From an uncultured Bacilli bacterium (GTDB taxonomy: Bacteria > Bacillota_I > Bacilli_A > RF39 > UBA660), in contig CALVYD010000016.1 of the NCBI GenBank assembly GCA_944371995.1, positions 1-35,792 of the forward strand: a stretch of 35,792 nt of DNA, written 5' to 3'. Shown piece by piece: positions 8,569 through 17,869 of the stretch. The position numbers and the translations under genes are program-made. How positions within the stretch are numbered: the first letter of the stretch is position 1; each line of letters opens with the position of its first letter. Below the pieces are notes generated by a model that had not been told where the DNA came from, did no database searches, and was given only the letters and a program-made list of their open reading frames with translations.

Positions 8569-8577
8569 TGATATGAT
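8569..8577 (+). promoter_or_regulatory. Extended -10 promoter of the alcohol dehydrogenase gene
   Basis: TGATATGAT, an extended -10 with one mismatch from TATAAT. No clear -35. GTAGGAGG follows before the ATG at 8604. Confidence 0.5.
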
Positions 8578-8603
8578 AAAGATAATAGTAGGAGGTTAGA
8601 AAA

Positions 8604-9628
8604 ATGAAATGTGTAGCCATTAAAGGTGTAAAAGAATTTGAAATTACGGATATCAAACAACCAGAAATAGATCATGAAAATGTCGTATTAGAAGTCAAAA
8701 AATGCGGTATTTGTGGATCAGATATTCATTACTGGGTAGCAGGAGAACCAAAAGGATTAGTCATGGGACATGAGTTTTCTGGTATTGTAAAAGATCCAGG
8801 TTCTAGAACAGATTTAAAAATAGGAGATAGAGTAACAGGACTTCCAATTTCTCCATGTGGAAAATGTGAAGCTTGTCTATCAGGAAATCCTCAATATTGT
8901 CCTTCCACTTGGACATATGCAGTAGGACTATCGTTAACAAATCCAGGTGCACTAGCTAAAGAAACGAAAGTAAGAGCAGATATGGTAATAAAATTACCAG
9001 ATACAGTAAGCGATGACGAAGGCGCTATGGTAGAGCCAACAGCAGTAGGCTTACATGCCATCCATTTAGCAGATATCAAAGTAGGTGCTAAAGTATTAGT
9101 CATTGGTGGAGGAATCATCGGATTAGTAAGTGCTATGTTTGCTAAAATGGAAGGAGCAAGCTATGTTGCCTTATCAGAGACCAATAAAGCTAGAGGAGAA
9201 AAAGCTGTAAAATTAGGTGTAGCAGATGAATGGTATGATGCCAAAGATACCAAAATGGTAGAGACCTTACTAGCAAAAACCAATGGTGGATTCGATGTAG
9301 TTATTGAGTGTTGTGGTAATTCTCCAGCAGTAGGAACATCACTAATGACAGTACAACCTGGAGGAACAGTAGTATTAGTTGGAGTATCTCTTGGCACAGT
9401 AACGATACCAACCATCGTAGGAGTAATGAAAGAATTAACATTAAAAGGAGCAATTGGTTATACAAAAGACGAATTCCAAACTTGTATTGATTTAATTGCA
9501 GAAAAGAAAATTGATGTACTAAAATTTGTAGATGACATTGTAAGTCTAGAAGAAGTACAAAAATCATATGAAAGACTAACTTCTGGAACAGATGACGCTG
9601 TAAAGATTTTAGTAGACCCTAATAAATA

Positions 9629-9629
<1 letters not shown>
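8604..9629 (+). CDS. Zinc-dependent medium-chain alcohol/polyol dehydrogenase
   Basis: Catalytic zinc ligands are visible in KKCGICGSDIHYW (Cys34), GHEFSG (His56/Glu57) and MVEPTAVGLHA (Glu near 143). The structural zinc is held by Cys85, 88, 91 and 99 (PCGKCEAC, then QYC). The Rossmann motif VLVIGGGIIGLVS follows, and the second strand ends in SET, where Glu fits NAD rather than NADP. At 341 aa it is of the sorbitol dehydrogenase / threonine dehydrogenase / 2,3-butanediol dehydrogenase size. The exact substrate cannot be read from sequence. It is monocistronic, with its own promoter and a strong terminator. Confidence 0.92.
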
Positions 9630-10648
<1,019 letters not shown>

Positions 10649-10745
10649 AGATTTCCTCCTTTCATTAATAAGATATGTTTATAACCTAAAAAAAGAGATA
10701 ATAATTTACCTAAATAACTAAGAATAAAGAAAATAATGATAGTCA

Positions 10746-10751
10746 TATAAT
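10746..10751 (+). promoter_or_regulatory. -10 element upstream of the LysM gene
   Basis: TATAAT lies 21 bp before the LysM start with GAGGTGA between. No -35 is recognisable, and there is no TGN extension. Another sigma factor is possible but not shown. Confidence 0.4.
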
Positions 10752-10766
10752 AAAATGAGGTGAAGT

Positions 10767-11600
10767 ATGAAAAACTATACAGTGACAAGAGGAGATACCT
10801 TATATGGTATCAGTAAACAATTTGATGTACCAGTAGAGACCATAAAAAGAGTAAATAATTTAACTAGTAATACAATAACAGTTGGACAAGTACTATCAAT
10901 TCCAACAAACACCAATACCGCAACCTATACGGTAAAAGCAGGAGATACCCTATATAAAATTGCCAATCAATATAATACAACAGTACAAGAACTAATAGAA
11001 CTAAATAACCTATCTTCTAATATTTTAAGTATTGGACAGCAATTAAAAGTACCAGTAGAAGGAACGAATAATCAACCAGACAGCAACTATATCACTTATA
11101 CAGTAGTAAAAGGAGATAATCTTTATAATATTGCAAATAAATATGACGTAACGGTAGAGACAATTAAACAAGCAAATAATCTAACATCAAACTTATTATC
11201 TATCGGACAAATATTAAAAATACCAACCCGGAACATTGAAACAGGATATAAAGAATACGAAGTAAAAGCAGGAGACAGTCTCTATAGTATTGCTAGAAGC
11301 TATAACACAACAGTAGAAGAAATAATGAATGCCAATAACTTAACAACGACAATCCTATCAGTGGGACAAATACTAAAAATACCAACGGAAAAAGAAGAAG
11401 TAATACCAGGACCAGTCAAAGAATGTTTTGGAGAAGGCTATGTAGAACCAAAATATGAAACATATACTGTAAAACGGGGAGATAACTTATATGACATTGC
11501 TAGGCGCTATAACACGACAGTAATTGATTTAATGAATTTAAATAATCTAACTTCGACCAACTTAGAAATTGGTCAAGTATTGAAAGTGAGGGAATTATAA
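10767..11600 (+). CDS. Five-LysM peptidoglycan-binding protein
   Basis: The 277-aa protein is five LysM domains (residues about 3-47, 53-96, 111-154, 164-207, 233-275), each with the Y-x-V-x-x-G-D-x-L-Y-x-I start, the NNLTS turn and the IGQ-x-LKIP end. There is no signal peptide and no catalytic domain. LysM binds the GlcNAc-containing glycan backbone. A cytoplasmically made, LysM-only protein next to a cortex-lytic-type enzyme recalls mother-cell spore coat proteins such as SafA/SpoVID, but that is inference. The stop shares a base with the next start (TAATG), so translation is coupled. GAGGTGA precedes the ATG. Confidence 0.92.
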   Translation: MKNYTVTRGDTLYGISKQFDVPVETIKRVNNLTSNTITVGQVLSIPTNTNTATYTVKAGDTLYKIANQYNTTVQELIELNNLSSNILSIGQQLKVPVEGTNNQPDSNYITYTVVKGDNLYNIANKYDVTVETIKQANNLTSNLLSIGQILKIPTRNIETGYKEYEVKAGDSLYSIARSYNTTVEEIMNANNLTTTILSVGQILKIPTEKEEVIPGPVKECFGEGYVEPKYETYTVKRGDNLYDIARRYNTTVIDLMNLNNLTSTNLEIGQVLKVREL

Positions 11601-12022
11601 TGAATTTTACTACCTTAGAAGAATTCAAAAAGACCGAAAGTTATCAAAAATTTATAGAAGAAAATCCATCCACAGGTAGACTAAAAGTAGAAGTATTCAC
11701 CGCTTATAAAGCCGTACCAATCCCAGATACAGAAATATTAATAACCAAGGATATTGATGGAAGTAAAGTGTTGTTTTTTAGAGGACTAACAGACTCTAGT
11801 GGAATGATTAGTAATATTGAATTGCCATCCAAAGCAGAAGATAAAAACTATAAACCTGGAGATACTGCTCAATATACCATGTATGATGTAATAGCTATCC
11901 ATGAGGGATATGAAAGAATTAAAAAATATGATGTTGCAATATTTGGAAACACTGGTGTAATTCAATATATTAAAATGATTCCTGATGTAGAAATGGAAGG
12001 AATTGATCAAAATGGCAGTTAG
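11600..12022 (+). CDS. SleC-type N-terminal domain protein (prealbumin-like beta-sandwich)
   Basis: The 140-aa product starts with a helical segment (FTTLEEFKKTESYQKFIEE). It then forms a beta-sandwich resembling carboxypeptidase-regulatory or prealbumin-like folds (GRLKVEVFTAYKAVPIPDTE, the turn GLTDSSGMISNIELPSK, and YDVIAIHEGYERIKKYDVAIF). I recall this arrangement as the N-terminal part of clostridial SleC-like cortex-lytic proteins, directly before the SpoIID-like domain. Here that part ends in its own stop and overlaps the next gene by 11 bp. The overlap with an AAGGAA site for the next ATG suggests coupled genes rather than a fresh frameshift. No signal peptide. Confidence 0.7.
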   Translation: MNFTTLEEFKKTESYQKFIEENPSTGRLKVEVFTAYKAVPIPDTEILITKDIDGSKVLFFRGLTDSSGMISNIELPSKAEDKNYKPGDTAQYTMYDVIAIHEGYERIKKYDVAIFGNTGVIQYIKMIPDVEMEGIDQNGS

Positions 12023-13364
12023 AACACCGGTAGTTCCTACAGGAATTACAGTCCATATAGGACCACCAGAAGAAGCAGGAAAAAATATTACAGTACCATT
12101 TCCAGAGTATATAAAAAATGTAGCATCGAATGAAATATATCCATCTTGGCCAGCAGATGCGATAAAAGCTAATGTATTAGCTCAAATTTCTTTTGCTTTA
12201 AATAGAATTTATAATGAATGGTATCCGTCTCAGGGATATAATTTTGACATTACCTCATCACCAGCTTATGATCAAACCTTTAATGAAGACTCTCAATTTT
12301 TTGAAAATATCTCTCAAATAGTAGATGATATTTTCAATAACTATATTGTAAAAGGTGACCAAGTACAACCTCTATTTGCCGCTTACTGTGATGGTATTAA
12401 TACAACCTGTGACGGACTTTCCCAATGGGGAAGTGTAGAACTAGCAAGACAAGGACTATCTCCTACGGAAATTTTAAAAAGATATTATGGTAATGATATC
12501 AGAATTGTCTATAACGCTCCAGTATCTCCCAACATTCCTTCTTATCCAGGATTTCCCTTTAGACTAGGTTCTGCCGGAAACTATGTAAGGCAATTAAAAG
12601 TCCAACTTAATAGGATTAGTAATAACTATCCAGCCATTCCCAAAATAGAAGAAGAAAATATCTTTTTTACAACAGATATGGAAGAAAGCGTCAAAGCCTT
12701 TCAAGAAATATTTGACCTACCAGTAACTGGAACCGTAGATAAAGCAACCTGGTATGAAGTAAAATATCTTTATAATGCTGTAAAAAAAGTAGCAGATTTA
12801 GCAAGTGAAGGAATTAGTATCGAAGAAGTAGAGTTTCCTTATGGAGAAACACTACAACTTGGAGACACAGGACCCTATATTAGACCTTTAAATTATTTAT
12901 TAAATTTCTTATCCTATATTGACACAGATATTCCAAAACTTAACTTATCCGGAGAAGAATTTACAGAAGACACTAAAGAAATGGTAATTGCCTTTCAAAC
13001 AAGTAATAATATAGAAGCAAATGGTATTGTCGATAAAAACACCTGGAATGCTTTAGTAACAGCTTACAATCAAACCAAAGAATTAATACCGGAAGAGTAC
13101 TTATATTATGAAGATAAATTATATCCTGGTATTTTCTTATCTTTAGGTATGACTGGTGACGATATTCTAAACTTACAAAACTTCTTATATATAATTTGTG
13201 AAAAGACTCATCAAATACCAGGAGTACGTGTGAATGGTACTTTTGATGAGTTAACTGAAGAATCGATTAAGGCAATACAGAAAAGATATAATCTACCAGA
13301 AAACGGCATAGTAGGACCTGCTACATGGCAAAAAATAATAGACTGGGTAGAAAGTTTAGAGTAA
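12012..13364 (+). CDS. SleC-like SpoIID-domain protein with three peptidoglycan-binding domains
   Basis: Residues about 30-165 are a SpoIID/LytB-type domain: Glu41 in NVASNEIYPSWP matches the catalytic glutamate position, followed by ADAIKANVLAQISFALNR, SPAYDQTF and CDGLSQWGSVELARQG (Cys126 and Cys133 near). SpoIID-like domains are lytic transglycosylases acting on peptidoglycan; SleC of clostridia uses one to degrade spore cortex. Three PG_binding_1 domains follow (about 182-250, 281-350, 376-445), each ending in a G-x-V-x-x-x-T-W motif; SleC has one. I start at the ATG at 12012, which has AAGGAA 11-16 bp before it. No secretion signal, as expected for a protein made inside a mother cell, but also possible for other routes. 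Confidence 0.85.
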   Translation: MAVRTPVVPTGITVHIGPPEEAGKNITVPFPEYIKNVASNEIYPSWPADAIKANVLAQISFALNRIYNEWYPSQGYNFDITSSPAYDQTFNEDSQFFENISQIVDDIFNNYIVKGDQVQPLFAAYCDGINTTCDGLSQWGSVELARQGLSPTEILKRYYGNDIRIVYNAPVSPNIPSYPGFPFRLGSAGNYVRQLKVQLNRISNNYPAIPKIEEENIFFTTDMEESVKAFQEIFDLPVTGTVDKATWYEVKYLYNAVKKVADLASEGISIEEVEFPYGETLQLGDTGPYIRPLNYLLNFLSYIDTDIPKLNLSGEEFTEDTKEMVIAFQTSNNIEANGIVDKNTWNALVTAYNQTKELIPEEYLYYEDKLYPGIFLSLGMTGDDILNLQNFLYIICEKTHQIPGVRVNGTFDELTEESIKAIQKRYNLPENGIVGPATWQKIIDWVESLE

Positions 13365-13441
13365 TGTAAACCAATAATTAACATTTTTAATGACAAAATA
13401 AGTAAAAAAAACAGGAAAAGTTAGGAAAATCAACAAACTCA

Positions 13442-13450
13442 TGCTATAAT
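13442..13450 (+). promoter_or_regulatory. Extended -10 promoter for the gene at 13482
   Basis: TGCTATAAT with no clear -35. The ribosome site AAAGGAAAG lies between it and the ATG. Confidence 0.55.
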
Positions 13451-13481
13451 AGGGATAAGAAGTGAGAAAAGGAAAGAGAGT

Positions 13482-14465
13482 ATGCAATTCGATAAAAAAA
13501 TAGGTCTAATAAGAAAATTATTAAAAAAGAAACATGAGGCTCCAATAATAGAGCTCCAAATTAAAGACTATAATAATTCTAATTTTTATATATCTTTATT
13601 ATATAGTCGTACAATAGATAAATTTAAAGTATTATATATTCCACTAGATGTAGTAGAAGATAATAAAATAGAAGAGTATTGCTGCTATCAATTTATGGAA
13701 GTAAAAAGTACTATTTATATAACTGAACAAATTAAAAAACAATTACCTAAATATGAGGAGTTAGTATCTAGGGATAATAGAAATAAACATATTAATAGTT
13801 TTACAATCGAAATTGATGTCTATATGAATAAGAAAAAATATGATTTCTATACAACTAGATACTTACCAAAACGCTGGGAATTCCTATTTGAAGCGATTGT
13901 TATGTTATTTGAACATTGTCCTAATGTTATGAATGGGTTAGCAACAGAAATTTTATCTGTAATTATGAATACGAATGAAAGTATTGAATATCAAGCATCA
14001 CTAAATTGTGATCTAGATACGATGGATTTAAAGAATTATTTCCCAGTACTTCAAGATGAGAAAGAACTAAAAGAAAAAAAGATCGAATACTTAGAATATG
14101 TAAATGGAAAATATTATGCTGTAGTAGAAGATCATTTAATTATTATTGAATATAATAATAACAGAAAAATTTTAAATATATTCTGTGATCAACCAGAATT
14201 AGTCTATAGTAATAGTACTTATCAGGTATTAAAAGCGATTAAAAACAAGCAAGAAGAAAGATTTTATAAAATAAAATATATAGACGAGGAAGATAAAAAG
14301 TATAATTATTTATGCTTATCCATGACAAAAGAAGGACTAAAAGTAATTAAACATAATGAAATAGTAACACTTCCCGTAAATACATTAAAAGATAAGGATG
14401 TAAAAATAATAGAAGATAAAAATAATATTTTAAAAAAAGAATTAGAGAAAGTCATGAAATCATGA
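13482..14465 (+). CDS. Hypothetical protein, 327 aa
   Basis: I do not recognise the family. The product is soluble, without signal peptide or membrane segment, and looks like two mixed alpha/beta halves: residues about 1-165 with aromatic strands (FYISLLYSRTIDKFKVLYIP), and about 185-327 with repeated beta-strand pairs (IEYLEYVNGKYYAVVEDHLIIIEY). A CC pair sits near residue 67. It has its own promoter, a clear ribosome site and a weak terminator, and stands between the cortex-lytic cluster and htpG. Codon use matches its neighbours. Function unknown. Confidence 0.8.
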   Translation: MQFDKKIGLIRKLLKKKHEAPIIELQIKDYNNSNFYISLLYSRTIDKFKVLYIPLDVVEDNKIEEYCCYQFMEVKSTIYITEQIKKQLPKYEELVSRDNRNKHINSFTIEIDVYMNKKKYDFYTTRYLPKRWEFLFEAIVMLFEHCPNVMNGLATEILSVIMNTNESIEYQASLNCDLDTMDLKNYFPVLQDEKELKEKKIEYLEYVNGKYYAVVEDHLIIIEYNNNRKILNIFCDQPELVYSNSTYQVLKAIKNKQEERFYKIKYIDEEDKKYNYLCLSMTKEGLKVIKHNEIVTLPVNTLKDKDVKIIEDKNNILKKELEKVMKS

Positions 14466-14471
14466 TTTTTT
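14448..14471 (+). terminator. Weak terminator
   Basis: CATG / CATG with flanking A-T and one G-T pair encloses a 4-nt loop (AAAT), followed by six T. It overlaps the stop of the gene at 13482. Stem stability is low. Confidence 0.5.
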
Positions 14472-14484
14472 CTTAAAATATTTT

Positions 14485-14511
14485 TTAGCACTCTATCTTG
14501 ACAACTGCTAA
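14485..14511 (+). promoter_or_regulatory. CIRCE operator (HrcA binding site) of htpG
   Basis: TTAGCACTC, a 9-bp spacer, then AACTGCTAA. The left arm is the exact CIRCE consensus; the right arm matches 7 of 9 (consensus GAGTGCTAA). HrcA binds CIRCE and represses chaperone genes until heat stress. The promoter -35 lies inside the operator. Confidence 0.9.
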
Positions 14512-14526
14512 TTATAGTGCTATAAA
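14498..14526 (+). promoter_or_regulatory. htpG promoter
   Basis: Perfect TTGACA (14498-14503), a 17-bp spacer and TATAAA (14521-14526). The -35 overlaps the spacer and right arm of the CIRCE element, which explains repression by steric block. Confidence 0.9.
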
Positions 14527-14551
14527 TAAAGTATACAAAGGAGATGTGAAA

Positions 14552-16432
14552 ATGAAGAAAAAAGCATTTAAATCAGAATCTAAGAGATTATTAGATTTAA
14601 TGATTAATTCTATTTATACAAATAAAGATATCTTTTTAAGGGAGTTAATATCAAATGCATCTGATGCGATTGATAAATTATATTATCGTTCCTTAACAGA
14701 TAAGAAGGTAAAGGTAAAAAAGGATAAATTAGAGATTAATATTGATTATGATAAGGAAAATAGAACTTTAGTAATTGAAGATAATGGTATCGGTATGACA
14801 GAAGAAGAACTAGATAAGAATCTTGGTACTATTGCTGAATCTGGTTCTCTAAGCTTTAAAGAGAATATGACAAAACAGGATAAAATTGATATTATTGGTC
14901 AATTTGGTGTTGGTTTTTATTCTGCATTCATGGTAAGTGATTGTATTGAAGTAGAAACAAAATCTGTAGATAGTGACAAAGGTTATAAATGGATTTCTAC
15001 TGGTGCTGAAGGTTATAGTATTGAAGAGTGTGATAAAAAAGAAAATGGTACAAAGATTTCTCTTCATATTAAACCAGATACGGAAGAAGATAATTATAGT
15101 GACTATCTAGAAGAATATAATTTAAAAGAATTAATAAAGAAATATTCTGACTATATTCGTTATCCAATCAAGATGAAAGTAACAAAACATGAATTAAAGG
15201 ATGAAGAAAAACATGAATATGAAGATAAAGTAGAAGTAGAAACTATTAACAGCATGGTTCCACTATGGAAGAAAAAAGCAAGTGATGTAACAGAAGAAGA
15301 ATATAATAATTTCTATATGGATAAGTTTAATGACTTTGATAAACCATTAAAAGTAATTCATACTTCTGTAGAAGGAATGTGTTCTTATAATGGATTGTTA
15401 TTTATACCAAGTCATGCACCATATGATTATTATACAAAAGACTATGAAAAAGGATTAAGTTTATATGCATCAGGTGTACTAATCATGGAAAAATGTGCTG
15501 ACTTATTACCAGACTATTTTAGCTTTGTAAAAGGTGTAGTAGATAGTGAAGACTTATCACTAAATATTTCAAGAGAAATATTACAAAAATCAAAGAGTTT
15601 AGGTTTAATTGCAAAAAACATTGAGTCTAAAATTAAAAAAGAATTAGAGACAATGTTAAAAGAAGACCGTGAAAAGTACGAAGAATTTTTCAAGACCTTT
15701 GGAGTACAATTAAAATATGGAGTATATAATAACTATGGTGCAGATAAAGATAAATTAAAAGATTTGATTATGTTCCATTCTTCAAAAGAAGATAAATTAA
15801 TTACACTAAAAGAATATGTAGACGCTATGCCTGAAGGACAAGAAAAAATCTATTATGCATCTGGAGCCTCTATTGCTAAAATTGATTCTCTTCCACAAGT
15901 AGAACAAGTAAAAGAAAAAGATTATGATATTTTATACTTAACAGATTATGTAGATGAATTTGCAATTACTGCTATCCAGGAATATGAAGGTAAGAAGTTT
16001 GCTAATGTGGAAAATGGAGACTTGGATTTAGAAACAGACGAAGAAAAAGAAGAAACAAAGAAAGTAAATGAAGAAAATGAAGACTTACTAAAGGATATGC
16101 AAGAAGAAATTAAGGATGTAAAAGAAGTAAGATTTACGAATAAGTTAAAGACTCATCCAGTATGCTTAACTAGTGAAGGTGATGTTTCTATTGAAATGCA
16201 AAAAGTATTTGATTCTATGCCAAATGATTTAGGAATCAAAGCACAAACAGTACTTGAAATCAATGAAAAACATCCTATTGCTAAAAAATTAAAAGATCTA
16301 TATAAAAAGGATAAAGATGAGTTTAAGAAATATACGAAAATACTTTACAGTGAAGCAAAAATGATAGCTGGACTTCCAATCGATAATCCAACAGAAATCT
16401 CTAACTTAATCTGTGAAGTAATTTCTAAATAA
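14552..16432 (+). CDS. htpG: Molecular chaperone HtpG (Hsp90)
   Basis: This is an ATP-dependent cytoplasmic chaperone of 626 aa, the normal bacterial size. The GHKL ATPase motifs are intact: DIFLRELISNASDAIDKL near the start, IEDNGIGMTEEEL, GQFGVGFYSAFMV and GTKISLHI. The middle domain with SLNISREILQ and the C-terminal dimerisation region follow. A run of acidic residues (about 505-535) is a family-typical linker. I place the start at the ATG at 14552 with AAAGGAG 8 bp upstream; a TTG 54 bp earlier falls on the -35 box and cannot be used. HrcA control is shown by the CIRCE operator, unlike B. subtilis, where htpG is not in the HrcA class. Confidence 0.97.
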   Translation: MKKKAFKSESKRLLDLMINSIYTNKDIFLRELISNASDAIDKLYYRSLTDKKVKVKKDKLEINIDYDKENRTLVIEDNGIGMTEEELDKNLGTIAESGSLSFKENMTKQDKIDIIGQFGVGFYSAFMVSDCIEVETKSVDSDKGYKWISTGAEGYSIEECDKKENGTKISLHIKPDTEEDNYSDYLEEYNLKELIKKYSDYIRYPIKMKVTKHELKDEEKHEYEDKVEVETINSMVPLWKKKASDVTEEEYNNFYMDKFNDFDKPLKVIHTSVEGMCSYNGLLFIPSHAPYDYYTKDYEKGLSLYASGVLIMEKCADLLPDYFSFVKGVVDSEDLSLNISREILQKSKSLGLIAKNIESKIKKELETMLKEDREKYEEFFKTFGVQLKYGVYNNYGADKDKLKDLIMFHSSKEDKLITLKEYVDAMPEGQEKIYYASGASIAKIDSLPQVEQVKEKDYDILYLTDYVDEFAITAIQEYEGKKFANVENGDLDLETDEEKEETKKVNEENEDLLKDMQEEIKDVKEVRFTNKLKTHPVCLTSEGDVSIEMQKVFDSMPNDLGIKAQTVLEINEKHPIAKKLKDLYKKDKDEFKKYTKILYSEAKMIAGLPIDNPTEISNLICEVISK

Positions 16433-16440
16433 CTGTAAAG

Positions 16441-16465
16441 AAGGCTGCCAATGCAGTCTTTTTTT
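16441..16465 (+). terminator. htpG terminator
   Basis: GGCTGC / GCAGTC (one G-T pair) with a 4-nt loop (CAAT), preceded by AA and followed by seven T. Confidence 0.85.
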
Positions 16466-16471
16466 AGAAAA

Positions 16472-16833
16472 ATGAAAAACTAAAAATCACAATAGCAATA
16501 ATAATCATAGTAATAGCATTAATAAGTATAAAATTACTATATACATTAGTAGAGAATTACAATCAAACAGACTGTGTAAAAATAATTAATAAAGAATTAG
16601 TCCAAAAATTAAAAGAGCAATTTATTTATAATTTGTGTTATGTAATCACAATCACAGTACTAAGTATTTATCTAATAATACAAGCAATCAAAAGTAAAAA
16701 AAGATATCTACTCGCTATAAGTTTACTAGCAATAATACCAATCATGGTTGGAATAAAAGATACAGTAACCAATTATAAGAATATGAAAACTATAGAAGAT
16801 GCTTTCAAAGTAATACAAAAAAGTTCAGAATAA
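16472..16833 (+). pseudogene. Frameshifted small membrane protein gene
   Basis: An ATG at 16472 runs into a stop after three codons (ATG AAA AAC TAA). Reading one base earlier from the A run gives an open frame to 16833: a hydrophobic segment (LKITIAIIIIVIALISIKLL), a soluble stretch with one Cys, two more hydrophobic segments (VITITVLSIYLIIQAI and LLAISLLAIIPIMVGI), and a Lys/Glu tail. A single missing A in the A run would restore an N-terminus MKKLK. No ribosome site is seen before 16472, and the htpG terminator lies directly upstream, so the gene has probably lost its start signals as well. A TTG at 16633 could start a 66-residue remnant but has no ribosome site. Confidence 0.5.
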
Positions 16834-16860
16834 GAAAGATGAAAAATCTTTCTTTTTTTT
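16832..16860 (+). terminator. Intrinsic terminator
   Basis: AAGAAAGAT (16832-16840) and ATCTTTCTT (16846-16854) with a GAAAA loop and an eight-T tract. It ends the frameshifted membrane protein gene. Confidence 0.85.
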
Positions 16861-16899
16861 GCGGAAGCATTCTACATTTTTCTAATAATACAGTAGGAG

Positions 16900-17750
16900 G
16901 TGATAGTTATCACAAAATTTTATACCTGTCGCTATGACAGAACATTTAAAGAAGTCTTTATGAATGAGAAGAATAAAGACCTATTGATTTATTTGTTAGA
17001 AGGTATATTAAAGGTAAAAATAAAGGAGGTGAAATATCTTAATTTAGAACAGAACGCTGATAATGTATCAGTAAAACGAAAACATTTTGATCTTAATCTA
17101 AAAACAGATATTGGAAGAATTTAAGTAGAAGTAAATACTTCTGACTTGGGATATGTAAGATCAAGAAATGCATCATATTTGTGTGATATTTACTCGCATC
17201 ATGTTCTAAAAGGGCAAAACTATAAAGAAGATGTAAAAATGATTCAAATTAATTTTAGTTATGGACTAAAAGATAATAAAGTGTTAAGAATATACTATAT
17301 TCAGGATGAAGAACAAAAGAAGTATATAAGAAATTTTATTATTTATGAAATCAATATGGAAAAGTATATGAGTTTTTAGTATACTAACAATGTACATGAG
17401 ATAGAGAAAAATAAAGAAATAATCATGCTGGATTTAGGACTAGAAGAACTAAAATCTCTATCAAAAAAAGATAGGATGGAGGAAAGATATATGGAAGAAG
17501 TAAAAAGAGTAAATGAAGATTCAGATTTCATGTATTTATGAGTGCAGAAGAAGATAATCGGAAAATTGAAAACTCTATCAGGGAAGAAATGATAGAGAAA
17601 GGTTTAAAAGAAGGAATGGAAAAAGGGTTAGAACAAGGACAAGAGGAAGGACTAGAACAAGCTAACCGGCAAATAGTAATGACAATGTTAAAAGAAGGTC
17701 TAGATATAAGTACAATTTCTAAATACACAAAATTAGAAAAAAATTATTGA
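16900..17750 (+). pseudogene. Rpn-family PD-(D/E)XK nuclease / transposase-like protein, degraded
   Basis: Rpn/PDDEXK_2 proteins are nucleases linked to recombination and often annotated as transposases. The order of features is intact but the frame is not. A GTG start with AGGAGG lies close upstream, then YDRTFKEVFM and LIYLLEGILKVKIKEV, and FDLNLKT with VEVNTS (expected active-site region). A TAA at 17122 interrupts exactly between these. A TAG at 17377 follows MSF. The C-terminal half (LDLGLEELKSLSKKDR, VNEDSDFMYL) ends at a TGA at 17539 and continues in another frame from the ATG at 17538 with MSAEEDNRKIENS and a Gly/Glu-rich repeat (KEGMEKGLEQGQEEGLEQ). A further shift may sit in the A run near 17740. 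At least two nonsense changes and one frameshift: not functional as a whole. Confidence 0.85.
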
Positions 17751-17843
17751 AAATTGTCAAAAAGATTTCAAAGAACAACAGGAAAATTAATAGAATTATT
17801 AAAAAAGCCTAGAAAAGCAATACTAAAAATGATACACTTATAT

Positions 17844-17852
17844 TGGAATAAT
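17844..17852 (+). promoter_or_regulatory. Possible extended -10 of the UcpA-like gene
   Basis: TGGAATAAT, an extended -10 with one mismatch, 17 bp before the start codon. No -35 is apparent. Tentative. Confidence 0.35.
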
Positions 17853-17869
17853 ATAAGGGAGAGTGTAAA

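Noticed and set aside
8493..8675. 61-residue N-terminal extension of the glycosyltransferase
   Set aside because: It runs into the divergent dehydrogenase gene, is hydrophobic noise, and the ATG at 8492 has its own ribosome site and matches the family N-terminus.
10649..10690. CATATCTTA on the minus strand, resembling a sigma-K type -10 (CATANNNTA) upstream of the collagen-like gene
   Set aside because: The expected AC at the -35 position is absent and the motif is short in AT-rich DNA; not claimed without start-site data.
14498..14551. Upstream TTG start for htpG
   Set aside because: The codon is part of the -35 box TTGACA and lies upstream of the predicted transcription start; the ATG at 14552 has AAAGGAG before it.
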